A stretch of DNA of 64,000 bases from Tropicimonas sp. IMCC34011 (GTDB taxonomy: Bacteria; Pseudomonadota; Alphaproteobacteria; Rhodobacterales; Rhodobacteraceae): assembly GCF_003390865.1 (NCBI RefSeq), contig NZ_QMEJ01000006.1:62001-126000 (forward strand). Reading direction: 5' to 3'. Below the pieces are notes generated by a model that saw only the letters and a program-made list of their open reading frames with translations, ran no database searches and was not told where the DNA came from. Every line of letters starts with the position of its first letter. Position 1 is the first letter of the stretch. Below are positions 10,627-18,519 of the stretch, one piece after another. The translations under genes were made by a program, and so were the position numbers.

Positions 10627-10890
10627 AGTCGACAGGGAAAGGAACAGCTCAACCTCAGCGCCGAGTAGCGCAACGAGCTCACGCTTGACCGCCACCGCGA
10701 TGTCGCGCGACCCAGCCAACGGCCCGAACCGCGAACCCGCAGGAGGGAATTGACCAAATCTTTCCCAACTTAGATGCTGCCCGGTGCCTTTTGTCGCCAT
10801 TTCAACGGCTTGAGGACCTTGAGGACGCCGCAAAGAGAATTCCGAATTTCGCCTTGTAGATCCTACGCTTGGCGGGATATACGCGTCGGC

Positions 10891-10980
10891 GGAGATGTGG
10901 CCGAGTGGTCGAAGGCGCTCCCCTGCTAAGGGAGTAGGCCCGGAAGGGTCTCGAGGGTTCGAATCCCTTCGTCTCCGCCA
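10891..10980 (+). tRNA. tRNA-Ser (anticodon GCT)
   Basis: A 90-base class II tRNA with long variable arm. The acceptor strand GGAGATG pairs with CGTCTCC; the discriminator is G and CCA is encoded at 10978-10980. The anticodon arm is CCC-CTGCTAA-GGG with anticodon GCT at 10925-10927, reading AGC/AGU serine codons. The variable arm (about 10934-10953) and the TΨC loop GGTTCGAAT follow. Nearby IS debris suggests that the flank of this tRNA has been an insertion target. Confidence 0.97.
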
Positions 10981-11269
10981 TATTTCACTTTACAGCACAC
11001 GGCCGCGTCCCTTGTTCCTAAGGCTTGACGGAAGCTGCGCCGCTGCGAAGGCCTATCCGGCGAAGGTCCGCATTGAACCGAAAGTGCCCGCGGTCGGCTA
11101 GGCAGAGGGTCGTCAGTCGCTGCGGTCGGGCAGGGGGCTGGACGGCCGGAAAGAGCGTGGACGACGGTGGTTCTTGGCTGGCTCGCGCATGGCCGCAAGT
11201 CCGTCCTGAGCCCTGAATTGCCGGACGCTGCGGAACGTCAGAATGGACGCCTCGGCAAGCAGTGCCGTC
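10981..11269. other. Region without recognisable gene
   Basis: No open frame here has recognisable family features or a plausible ribosome site. Short frames exist on both strands but look like chance GC-rich reading. It separates tRNA-Ser from the end of the merR-type gene and may be part of the same decayed insertion neighbourhood. Confidence 0.5.
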
Positions 11270-11692
11270 TCAGTGCTCGCCCTTGCAAGCTTGATGATCC
11301 GCCAGGGCGTGCAGCACTTGGCAGGGTTGGCCATCGGAATGACCGTCGCAGGCATTCACAACGCGGACCAGTTCCGCCTCCAGCCGACGCAACCGCTCGA
11401 TCCGATTACGGACTTCGGCAATCCGATCCGTCGCGATGCGGTGCGCGTCGCCATGAGCACCATGGGGCGTTTCCTGCAACGCGATCAGTTCGGCTATCGC
11501 GTCGAGGTCGAAGCCGAGCTGCCGGGCATGAGCGATGAAGGACAAGCGGTCCAGCTCGTCATCGCCGTAGCGGCGTTGCCCTCCGCCCGTGCGGCCGGGA
11601 TCGGGCAGGAGACCACGCGCCTCATAGTAGCGGATCGTGGTGACCTTCACGCCCGTGTGCTTTGAAAGCGCGCCTATGGAATGGCCCTGCAT
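11270..11692 (-). CDS. MerR-family metal-responsive transcription regulator
   Basis: A 140-residue regulator. The N-terminal winged helix-turn-helix reads SIGALSKHTGVKVTTIRYYE then ARGLLPDPGRTGGGQRRY, followed by the dimerisation helix. The C-terminus CDGHSDGQPC...ACKGEH has three cysteines and several histidines, as in zinc or cadmium sensors such as ZntR and CadR. I preferred ATG at 11692 to the GTG at 11701 because AAGGGG lies 8 bases before it. It is divergent from a CDF metal exporter, whose promoter between the genes has MerR-type geometry. Zn(II) or a related divalent metal is the likely inducer. Confidence 0.9.
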   Translation of the reverse strand: MQGHSIGALSKHTGVKVTTIRYYEARGLLPDPGRTGGGQRRYGDDELDRLSFIAHARQLGFDLDAIAELIALQETPHGAHGDAHRIATDRIAEVRNRIERLRRLEAELVRVVNACDGHSDGQPCQVLHALADHQACKGEH

Positions 11693-11704
11693 CGCGATCA
11701 CCCC

Positions 11705-11735
11705 TTGAACCTACAGCCGCTGTAGATTGTATCCA
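11705..11735 (+). promoter_or_regulatory. MerR-type promoter with long spacer and dyad operator
   Basis: A -35 box TTGAAC (11705-11710) and a -10-like box TATCCA (11730-11735) are separated by 19 bases, the over-long spacing that MerR activators correct by DNA untwisting. Between them lies the inverted repeat CTACAG-CCG-CTGTAG (11711-11725). It points toward the CDF exporter. Read directly; regulator binding is inferred from position. Confidence 0.8.
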
Positions 11736-11767
11736 CCATGCGGACCCGACGAATCAAGAGTGCCGCC

Positions 11768-11884
11768 ATGCCCGACCGATACCTCCGCCGCACCAAACTG
11801 CTGGATGCCGATGCCCACCCCATGCCCGGTGGCCGCCTCGCCGCGCTCCCGGCAGATGCGGATCAACGGGCGGGAGCGCACTGA
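11768..11884 (+). CDS. 38-codon ORF coupled to the metal exporter
   Basis: A short ORF starting MPDRYLRRTKLLDADAHPMP and ending RAGAH, first in the transcript from the MerR-type promoter. Its TGA overlaps the exporter ATG (TGATG), and the exporter ribosome site lies inside it, so the two would be translationally coupled. I recognise no family. It could be a leader peptide or a small accessory protein. There is no strong Shine-Dalgarno sequence of its own visible. Chance reading remains possible. Confidence 0.45.
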   Translation: MPDRYLRRTKLLDADAHPMPGGRLAALPADADQRAGAH

Positions 11885-12834
11885 TGGGGGCGGGACACGA
11901 TCATGCGCATGGCCACGGACACGGCCATGCCGGCCATTCGCACGGCCCGAGCCTTTCGACGAGCGACACGCCGAAGGCGCGCCGGTCGAAGGAACGCGCG
12001 ATCCTCATCGCCGCGGGCCTGACCGGCTGCTTCATGGGGGCGGAAGTCATCGGCGGGCTCATCTCCGGGTCGCTCGCGCTCCTCGCCGATGCGGGCCACA
12101 TGCTGACCGACTTCGCCTCGCTGCTCCTTGCCTGGTTCGCCTTCCGGCTGGCGCGGCGGCCGGCGGACTGGAAGCGAACCTATGGCTTCGACCGCTTCTC
12201 GGTGCTGGCTGCCTTCGTGAACGGGCTGACGCTCTTTGCCGTCTCGGGGTGGATCCTCTTCGAGGCCGTTCAGCGCATGCTCGATCCGCACGAGGTGCTG
12301 GGCGGGCTGATGCTCTGGGTCGCCGTGGGGGGGCTCGTGGTGAACGTGCTGTGCTTCTTAGTGCTCAGCCGCACCGAGGGCGACAACCTGAACGTCCGCG
12401 CCGCAGCGCTGCACGTGATGGGCGACCTCCTGGGCTCGGTCGCTGCGATCGCGGCCTCGCTGATCATCATATGGACAGGCTGGACGCCGATCGACCCGAT
12501 CCTGTCGGTACTGGTCGCCCTCCTCATCCTGCGCTCGGCCTGGAGCGTGGTGCGGGAGAGCGGACACATCCTGCTCGAAGGCGCGCCCGCCGGATTTGAC
12601 GCCCGCGCTATCGCGGCCGATCTGGAAGCCACGTTGCCCGGGGTGGCACGCGCCCATCACGTTCATGCCTGGTCGATCACGCAGGAGCGTCCCATGGCGA
12701 CGCTGGAGGTCGACCTCGCGCCCGGCGCGGTGGCGGACGATGTGCGCCGCGCCGTGAAGGGCCGCGTGCGCGAGACGACCGGGATGAAGCATGTGACCGT
12801 CGAGGTGGCGGCAGGCGTGCCGCCCGACGTGTGA
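11884..12834 (+). CDS. Cation diffusion facilitator metal exporter (CzcD/ZitB type)
   Basis: A 316-residue inner-membrane proton-driven exporter of Zn(II) or similar metals. The N-terminus is a His-rich metal-binding stretch (GHDHAHGHGHGHAGHSHG). Six membrane helices follow, with transport-site motifs LLADAGHMLTD in helix II and ALHVMGDLLGS in helix V (HxxxD in each). The cytoplasmic ferredoxin-like domain covers about residues 220-312 (HHVHAWSI). I chose the ATG at 11884 because conservation starts there and it overlaps the 38-codon ORF stop. Induced by the divergent MerR protein, by inference. Confidence 0.94.
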   Translation: MGAGHDHAHGHGHGHAGHSHGPSLSTSDTPKARRSKERAILIAAGLTGCFMGAEVIGGLISGSLALLADAGHMLTDFASLLLAWFAFRLARRPADWKRTYGFDRFSVLAAFVNGLTLFAVSGWILFEAVQRMLDPHEVLGGLMLWVAVGGLVVNVLCFLVLSRTEGDNLNVRAAALHVMGDLLGSVAAIAASLIIIWTGWTPIDPILSVLVALLILRSAWSVVRESGHILLEGAPAGFDARAIAADLEATLPGVARAHHVHAWSITQERPMATLEVDLAPGAVADDVRRAVKGRVRETTGMKHVTVEVAAGVPPDV

Positions 12835-13013
12835 AATGCCCGAGGCAGGACCGGGCTCGTGATCGCGACGACATCTGTAAGGTCCCGAGCGGCCTGACCA
12901 CGGCAGCGGAAGGGATCGAGGCGCTGCGCATCTAGGGCGGCGATGCTCATGGTCGGGAGCGTGGGCCGGCCGCAAAAGCGATCCGGCCCCTCGCATGGAT
13001 ATGCCGCGACGAG

Positions 13014-13781
13014 CTACCCGCGGACCCGTTCCAGAACACCCTTCGCCGCTCCGACCAGAAGGCCGAGATCCACCGAGGCTGCGACGAAGCGGTAGCCCCA
13101 GTCCCTGTAGCGACGTGCGTCCTCCGGCTTGGTCGCGAGAATGCCGGGCGCCTTGCCGGCGCTTCCGATCCTCTCTGCGGCGGCTCGGATCGCCTCCTGC
13201 ACCGGAGCGGCGGCGGGTTGACCGAGATGGCCCATCGACGCGGCGAGGTCTGACGGGCCGATGAAGACACCGTCCACCCCGTCGACAGCCGCGATCTCCT
13301 CCAGTCGCTCCATCGCGTGGGCCGTCTCGATCTGGACGATGATGCAGGTTTCCTCGTTGGCCGTGGAAAAATAGTCCGACGCGAGGCCAAAGCGGCTGGC
13401 GCGCGTGCCGCCGGCAACGCCCCGTATGCCCGCCGGCGGATAGCGCGACGCCTCGACTGCCGCGCGGGCGTCCTCCGCCGTCTGCACGAAGGGAATGAGG
13501 AGCGTCTGGCAGCCGATGTCGAGCATGCGCTTGATCAGAACCTTGTCGTTCCATGCGGGCCGTCCGACGCAGGACGAAGACCCCGCCGCTGCGGCCTGAA
13601 GGAGCGGCTGAAGGCCCGCGATCTCGACCGGCGAATGCTCGGCATCGAAGAGCAGCCAGTCATACCCCACGAGGGACAGGGCCTCGGCCGCGACAGGACT
13701 TACGAGGGACATCCAGAGCCCGTGCTGAACCTCGCCCGCAAGAAGCCTGCGCTTGAAGTGGTTCTTCGGCGCCTCGGTCAT
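13014..13781 (-). CDS. hpaI: HpcH/HpaI-type class II pyruvate aldolase (4-hydroxy-2-oxoheptanedioate aldolase)
   Basis: A 255-residue metal-dependent aldolase that splits 4-hydroxy-2-oxoheptanedioate to pyruvate and succinate semialdehyde in homoprotocatechuate breakdown. Family features are GLWMSLVSPVAAE, the LLFDAEHSP loop, VGRPAWND, the QIET metal-binding strand and FIGPSDLAASMGHLG. The start ATG at 13781 overlaps the hpaH stop by four bases. It is the last gene of the long catabolic operon. The true substrate may be a different 4-hydroxy-2-oxo acid, given the unusual neighbours. Confidence 0.9.
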   Translation of the reverse strand: MTEAPKNHFKRRLLAGEVQHGLWMSLVSPVAAEALSLVGYDWLLFDAEHSPVEIAGLQPLLQAAAAGSSSCVGRPAWNDKVLIKRMLDIGCQTLLIPFVQTAEDARAAVEASRYPPAGIRGVAGGTRASRFGLASDYFSTANEETCIIVQIETAHAMERLEEIAAVDGVDGVFIGPSDLAASMGHLGQPAAAPVQEAIRAAAERIGSAGKAPGILATKPEDARRYRDWGYRFVAASVDLGLLVGAAKGVLERVRG

Positions 13782-14560
13782 GAGAACTGCACCGCGACCG
13801 AGCCGAGCGGACCGAAATCGGCGTGGAGCGTGTCGCCTTTCTCTGCCCATACGGGGCGGGTGAACGAGCCGGAGAGGACCATGTGGCCGGGCTCCAGGGT
13901 CGTGCCGAGGGGGCCGAGCTTGTTCGCAAGCCAGGCGATCGCCATGGCCGGGTGGCCGAGGACGCCGGCGGCGAGCCCGGTCTCCTCGATCCCGGCATTG
14001 CGATAGAACACGGCACCGACCCACCGCAGGTCCACATCCTCGGGCCGCACCGGACGCCCGCCGAGAACGATTCCCGCCGCCGCGCCGTTATCGGCCACGG
14101 TGTCGTAGATCTTCCGCGGCTCCGTCACCCGCGCGTCGATGATCTCGATGGAGGGAACGACCCATTCCGTCGCCCGCATCACGTCGACCAGACCGACGCC
14201 GGGGCCCTTGAGCGGCTCCTTGAGGATGAAGGTCAGTTCCGGCTCGACGCGCGGCACGCAGAAGCTCTCGAACGGCACCACCGCCCCGTCCTGCAGCACG
14301 AGGTCGTCGAAAAGATAGCCGTAATCGGGCTCGTCGATCTTCGAGGACGCCTGCATCGCCCGCGAGGTCAGGCCGACCTTGTGGCCGACGATCCGCGCCC
14401 CGTCCCTCACCTTCCGCTCGGCAACGGCGGAGGAGATGGCATAGCTGTCCTCGATCTCGATACCGGGGAACATCTGGGAGGGCCGCTCGCCCTGAACCTT
14501 CGTTCGGTGGCTTTCCAGAAGCGAGGCGACCGCCTCCGCCCGCTGCTCTTCGCTCAGCAT
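13778..14560 (-). CDS. hpaH: 2-oxo-hept-4-ene-1,7-dioate hydratase family protein
   Basis: A 260-residue hydratase of the FAH/MhpD-type superfamily that adds water to a 2-oxo-4-enoate after ring cleavage. It is close to E. coli HpaH along its length: GHKVGLTSRAMQASSKIDEP, the metal-site VEPELTFIL, RKIYDTVADNGAAAG and SGSFTRPVWAEKGDT. I chose ATG at 14560 because GAGGA lies 7 bases upstream, overlapping the hpaE stop; an ATG at 14590 would overlap hpaE more deeply. The next gene, hpaI, acts on its product. Confidence 0.9.
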   Translation of the reverse strand: MLSEEQRAEAVASLLESHRTKVQGERPSQMFPGIEIEDSYAISSAVAERKVRDGARIVGHKVGLTSRAMQASSKIDEPDYGYLFDDLVLQDGAVVPFESFCVPRVEPELTFILKEPLKGPGVGLVDVMRATEWVVPSIEIIDARVTEPRKIYDTVADNGAAAGIVLGGRPVRPEDVDLRWVGAVFYRNAGIEETGLAAGVLGHPAMAIAWLANKLGPLGTTLEPGHMVLSGSFTRPVWAEKGDTLHADFGPLGSVAVQFS

Positions 14561-14570
14561 TTTCGTGTCC

Positions 14571-16025
14571 TCAGAGTTTGACGCAGACATTGCGGAGTTC
14601 CGAATAGAACTCCATCGAATGGACCCCGCCTTCGCGGCCGATACCGGATTGCTTGGAGCCGCCGAAGGGCGTGCGCAGGTCGCGCAGGAACCAGCAGTTG
14701 ATCCACGAGATGCCGACCTCGATCGCCTCGGCCGCCCGGTGGGCGCGGGTCAGGTTCTCGGTCCAGATCGTCGTGGCGAGGCCGTAGGGACTGTCGTTGA
14801 CGAGCGCGAGGCCCTCCTCCTCGTCGTCGAAGGGGCAGATATGGGTACAGGGCCCGAAGATCTCCTCGGTGACGACGCCGCTGGTCTCGGGCAGGCCGGT
14901 CCAGACCGTCGGTTCGACCCAGTAGCCGCCCTCGTACCCCTGAAGCGAAGGGGCGGTGCCGCCAGCGAGGATCTCCGCCCCTTCCGAGCGGGCCCTGTCA
15001 TAGTAGGACATGACCTTGGCGCGCTGGCGCTCGGAGATGACCGGGCCGAGCGTGGTGGCCGCGTCGAACGGATCGCCCATCCGATAGCCCCGCGCCGCCT
15101 TTGCCAGTCCCTCCGCGATCTCGTCGAACACGCCACGCTGGACGTAGAGGCGCTCGGTTCCGAGGCAGACCTGCCCGGTATTGGCGAAACACGCTCGGCC
15201 GAGGCCCTCCAGCGTCTTCGTCACATCCGCGTCGTCGAACACGATGCCCGCGTTCTTGCCGCCCAGTTCGAGGCTGACGGGGCGCACCCCCTTCGCGGCG
15301 GCGGCCATAATGGCTTCGCCGGTCGTGGTCTCCCCGGTGAAGGTGATGCCGTCGACCCCCGGATGCCGCGTCAGGAACTCGCCGGCACTGCCGCCACCCT
15401 GTCCCTGCACGACATTGTAGACGCCGCGCGGAATGCCAACGTCGTTCATGACCTCCCCGAGGAGCGCCGCCGTCGCCGGCGTTTCCTCGGAGGGCTTGAC
15501 GACTACGGTGTTGCCGCAGGCGAGAGCGGGGGCGACTTTCCAGGTCATGAGAAGCAGCGGGAGGTTCCACGGGCACACGACACCGATCACCCCGCGCGGC
15601 AACCGCAGCGCATAGTTCAGGGCGCCGCGCCCGTCGGGCGTGGCCATCCGGAAGGTCTCCGTGTGATCGGCAAGGATCTGATCGGCGAAGACATCGAAAT
15701 TGGCGGCGCCCCTCGGGATGTCGATATGGCTCGCGAGGGATCGCGGCTTGCCCGTGTCGCGGATCTCGGCAGCCAGGAAATCGTCGAAGCGGGCGTTGAT
15801 GCCGGCCGCGAGCTTGCGCAAGAGGACGACCCGGTCGGGCACCGAAAGCCGGCCCCAGGGCCCCTTCAGCGCGGCGCGGGCGGCGCCCACGGCGGCATCC
15901 ACCTGTGCGGCATCTGCCGCACGCACCTCGCCGATCACCTCCCCCGTCGTGGGGAAATGGTTGGGGTAGGCTTCGCCCGCCCCGGCAACGAACTCGCCGT
16001 CGATGAAATTCAGAAAATTGCTCAC
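14571..16025 (-). CDS. hpaE: 5-carboxymethyl-2-hydroxymuconate-semialdehyde dehydrogenase family protein
   Basis: A 484-residue NAD-dependent aldehyde dehydrogenase that oxidises the semialdehyde formed by extradiol ring cleavage. The catalytic glutamate lies in LELGGKNAG and the catalytic cysteine in FANTGQVCLGTERLYV; the cofactor-binding VVKPSEETP is present. It closes with INCWFLRDLRTPFGGSKQSG, typical of the HpaE/2-hydroxymuconic-semialdehyde dehydrogenase clade. Ten bases separate it from hpaH and ten from the aldolase-like gene upstream. The exact ring-cleavage product it meets is uncertain. Confidence 0.88.
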   Translation of the reverse strand: MSNFLNFIDGEFVAGAGEAYPNHFPTTGEVIGEVRAADAAQVDAAVGAARAALKGPWGRLSVPDRVVLLRKLAAGINARFDDFLAAEIRDTGKPRSLASHIDIPRGAANFDVFADQILADHTETFRMATPDGRGALNYALRLPRGVIGVVCPWNLPLLLMTWKVAPALACGNTVVVKPSEETPATAALLGEVMNDVGIPRGVYNVVQGQGGGSAGEFLTRHPGVDGITFTGETTTGEAIMAAAAKGVRPVSLELGGKNAGIVFDDADVTKTLEGLGRACFANTGQVCLGTERLYVQRGVFDEIAEGLAKAARGYRMGDPFDAATTLGPVISERQRAKVMSYYDRARSEGAEILAGGTAPSLQGYEGGYWVEPTVWTGLPETSGVVTEEIFGPCTHICPFDDEEEGLALVNDSPYGLATTIWTENLTRAHRAAEAIEVGISWINCWFLRDLRTPFGGSKQSGIGREGGVHSMEFYSELRNVCVKL

Positions 16026-16035
16026 GTCCGTCCTT

Positions 16036-16725
16036 TCACTGGCTGGCGGGCAATTCGGGATCGCCCGCAGTCAGATGGTCCCACATACGTTCGAAGATGC
16101 GTCCGGAGCGGGTCGCCCTGCGCTCAGCCTCTTCGGTGCCGATTTCGGGGCTGTCCTCGAGGCCCGTGGCCAACGCCGCCAGCTCGATGCGGCAGGCATC
16201 CTCTAGGTAGAAGGCAAGCCCCACCGCCTCTTCGAGGCTGTCCCCGACCACGACGGCGCCGTTGCCCCGCATCAGGAGGCCCCGGCTCTTCCCCATCGCG
16301 GCGATGGCTCCGTCCGCCGCATCATCCTCCCGGATCAGCTGGATATCTTCCCAGAGCCCGACGCCCGGAGCGAAGTAGGTGCCGAAGCCGTGGCGCATCC
16401 GGGGCGTCCGGCCGATCGCGCCAAGGGCCATGACGCTCGGCCCCATGAAGCGAACGACGCCTCCGGCATCCGGGCGGCTCGCGTAGAGCCTCTGGTGCAG
16501 GCGCACCTCGCCCAGCACGCCCTCCGGCAGGGCGCCGGTCACGGGGACCGCCGTGCACTCCGCGCCGCTCGCCACCTGGGCCATCGGCACGGGCGGGCAG
16601 ACGAGAAACGTGTCCTCTCCCGGCAGCCGCGCCGAGCAATGCCCGTACGCATGGACGAGACCTGCCCGTCCCAGCGCCCGCGCCGCGATGCGCACGGTGC
16701 GCGCGATGTCGTCTTGTCCCGTCAT
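16036..16725 (-). CDS. Class II aldolase/adducin-fold protein with altered metal site
   Basis: A 229-residue protein of the fuculose-aldolase fold, a family that includes decarboxylases of ring-cleavage products. The start (HAYGHCSARLPGEDTFLV) and the end (LMRGNGAVVVGDSLEEAV) fit well. By my alignment three of the four usual metal ligands are replaced: the HxH pair reads R92-F-M94, and the HG histidine is N155; the Glu at 73 remains. It lies between the dioxygenase and hpaE. It may fill the decarboxylase/isomerase role missing from this operon, or it may have lost metal chemistry. Function not assigned. Confidence 0.75.
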   Translation of the reverse strand: MTGQDDIARTVRIAARALGRAGLVHAYGHCSARLPGEDTFLVCPPVPMAQVASGAECTAVPVTGALPEGVLGEVRLHQRLYASRPDAGGVVRFMGPSVMALGAIGRTPRMRHGFGTYFAPGVGLWEDIQLIREDDAADGAIAAMGKSRGLLMRGNGAVVVGDSLEEAVGLAFYLEDACRIELAALATGLEDSPEIGTEEAERRATRSGRIFERMWDHLTAGDPELPASQ

Positions 16726-17591
16726 CAGATGGAGCCGTCTTCGAAGGCAGCGATCCGGGGGGCGGCGCCCCAGTGACAGAAGCCCTTCGGCGCGAAATGG
16801 AACTGCCGGTCACGCCAGAGCGGCTCGTCGTGGATCTCCCGCACACCGGTGGAATATTCGAAGGTCATGCCTTCGGGGCCGGTGAAGTAGAGAAACTCGG
16901 CTGACGAGGTCGGATGGCGGCCCGGGCCGAAGGTGACGTTGACCTGATTGTCCTGCACGAAGTTGAAGCTGCGCTGAATGTCGTCAGTGCCGCCGACCTG
17001 GTGGTTGATGTGCTGGATCCCCGCCTTGTGGAAGGGGAAGAGCGCGATGGAATGGTGGATCGTCCCCAGACGCATCAGGGGCGCGTCGCCGATCCGGTCG
17101 CTGACCCTCGCGTTGCAGACCGTGGTCCAGAAGAGTTCGTCCCGCTCGGCGTCGGTGGTGCAGAGGCCGACATGGCTGAAGCCGGTGATGCCCGCATCGC
17201 GCGTGCCGTGGTAGCGCTGCCCGGTCGCCTCGGGACGGACGACGAACTCGATCGTGTTGCCCGTGGGATCATTGAACCGGATGAACTCGCGCACGAAGCG
17301 CATCTCGCATTCGGCGCGGCTTCCGTAATGGACCCGGTGCCCAAGCGCCTCAAGCGCGGCCCCGGCCGCATGGAGATCCTCTTTTCGTCCAAGTTCGAAC
17401 GCGGTGGCCTGATCCTCGGGATCGCCCTCGAAGTAGCAGAGAGTGTGGGCCCGGGAGTCGGATTTGAAGTAGACCGCGCCGCGGCGCCGGTCCGACACTT
17501 CGAGGCCCAGGATATTGGTGGCATACCATTCCGCGCCGGCAAGGTCGGTGGTGCCGAGACGGCAATAGACGACGTCGTTCAGCTCGATCAT
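16725..17591 (-). CDS. VOC-family extradiol ring-cleavage dioxygenase (iron site intact)
   Basis: A 288-residue type I extradiol dioxygenase with two vicinal-oxygen-chelate repeats; the C-terminal repeat is catalytic. Fe(II) ligands by family alignment are H140 (GFSHVGL), H197 (INHQV) and E245 (FEYS). Second-shell catalytic residues are present: the HH pair at 179-180 and H226 (GPGRHPTS). It would open a catechol-type ring next to the diol. Genes downstream suggest homoprotocatechuate or a similar catechol acid, but the substrate is not proven. Its start overlaps the stop of the paralogue upstream by four bases. Confidence 0.9.
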   Translation of the reverse strand: MIELNDVVYCRLGTTDLAGAEWYATNILGLEVSDRRRGAVYFKSDSRAHTLCYFEGDPEDQATAFELGRKEDLHAAGAALEALGHRVHYGSRAECEMRFVREFIRFNDPTGNTIEFVVRPEATGQRYHGTRDAGITGFSHVGLCTTDAERDELFWTTVCNARVSDRIGDAPLMRLGTIHHSIALFPFHKAGIQHINHQVGGTDDIQRSFNFVQDNQVNVTFGPGRHPTSSAEFLYFTGPEGMTFEYSTGVREIHDEPLWRDRQFHFAPKGFCHWGAAPRIAAFEDGSI

Positions 17592-18451
17592 GTCCGTTCT
17601 CCCAGGAATTCAGTCTGATCGGTGGGGGATCCCCAGGCGCAGTGGCTGGCGGCGGCATCCGCGAACTGACGTGGCCCCCGCTCGGCGAGCTCGGGGCCTT
17701 CCTCCATCTCGCAGGCATAGCTCATCAGAAGACCGAACGGCGCGCGGGTCGTGACGAACATCGCTCCCGAGGTCGGTTGCCGACCCGGACCGGCAACGAT
17801 CGGCGCCTGCCGTGCCTTGAGGGCGTACCACCCGCCCATGACGAAGTTCTTGTCCTCCACGGCCCAGGTCGCACCGAGAAGGCCGTCCCTGGAGGAGGGG
17901 TAGAGCGCAATGCGGTGATGCGCGTCGTCGAGCGCGAGGAAGACGGCGTCGCCCGCCCAGTCCGCGACGCGGAGCCCGAGGCCGACGGTCCAGAAGCGCT
18001 CGTTCGCCGCAATATCGGTGCAGGCCATGGACACGGACTGGAAGCCGCAGAGGCCCGCATCCCGAGGGCCGTGGTAGCGCCAGCCCGAGGTGAGCGGGCG
18101 CCAGACGATCTCCACCGCGACCCCGTTCGGCGCGCGGGCGGCGATCCCGGCCTTCACCTGGCGCGCGGCCGCCTGATCCCTGTCCAGGTCCGACACCGCG
18201 ACGCCCTCGCCCTCGAGGCGCGCCCGCACGTCCTCGAGCGCCGCGCGGCTCCCGACGGTCAGGGCCACCGCCTCCCCGTCTCCGGCGGTGGAGCAGCACA
18301 GCGCATAGTTCCTCTCGTCCGAGCGGAACATGGCGTGCTCGCCGTCTCTGTCAGCGGGTTGGAGGCCGAAAACATCGGCGGAAAAGTGCGTCGCCGCATC
18401 CAGATCCTCCACCTCGACGCGGACGTAACGCAAATCGCGGAACTCGGTCAT
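17588..18451 (-). CDS. VOC dioxygenase paralogue lacking the iron ligands
   Basis: A 287-residue paralogue of the adjacent dioxygenase with the same two-repeat layout and shared landmarks (RYHGPRDAGLCGF, HHRIALYP, GPGRQPTS, a C-terminal AWG). Aligned residue by residue without gaps, the three iron ligands are replaced: H140 by S139, H197 by W196, E245 by S244; second-shell H226 is Q225. The HH pair is kept. It therefore cannot hold iron in the normal way and looks like a pseudo-enzyme subunit, substrate-binding partner or newly functioned protein. Translational coupling to the active copy suggests 1:1 production. Confidence 0.85.
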   Translation of the reverse strand: MTEFRDLRYVRVEVEDLDAATHFSADVFGLQPADRDGEHAMFRSDERNYALCCSTAGDGEAVALTVGSRAALEDVRARLEGEGVAVSDLDRDQAAARQVKAGIAARAPNGVAVEIVWRPLTSGWRYHGPRDAGLCGFQSVSMACTDIAANERFWTVGLGLRVADWAGDAVFLALDDAHHRIALYPSSRDGLLGATWAVEDKNFVMGGWYALKARQAPIVAGPGRQPTSGAMFVTTRAPFGLLMSYACEMEEGPELAERGPRQFADAAASHCAWGSPTDQTEFLGERT

Positions 18452-18519
18452 TTGGGTCTATCCTTCCAGGTGATCCGCAGGAGCGGCCCGGTCGGCCGCC
18501 CCTCAGTCTCAAGCGTCGC

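Noticed and set aside
10895-11101. Open frame across tRNA-Ser
   Set aside because: It runs through the tRNA and has no coding features.
12835-13013. Short frame reading like a protein tail between the CDF and hpaI genes
   Set aside because: Fewer than 35 codons, no start or ribosome site, no recognised family; probably chance.
13014-14024. Longer HpaI with 80 extra N-terminal residues
   Set aside because: The extension is an off-frame reading of hpaH; the conserved protein starts at ATG 13781.
14565-16433. Long plus-strand open frame of 622 codons opposite hpaE
   Set aside because: Antisense shadow of hpaE and its neighbour; no family features, while the minus-strand genes have full motifs and ribosome sites.
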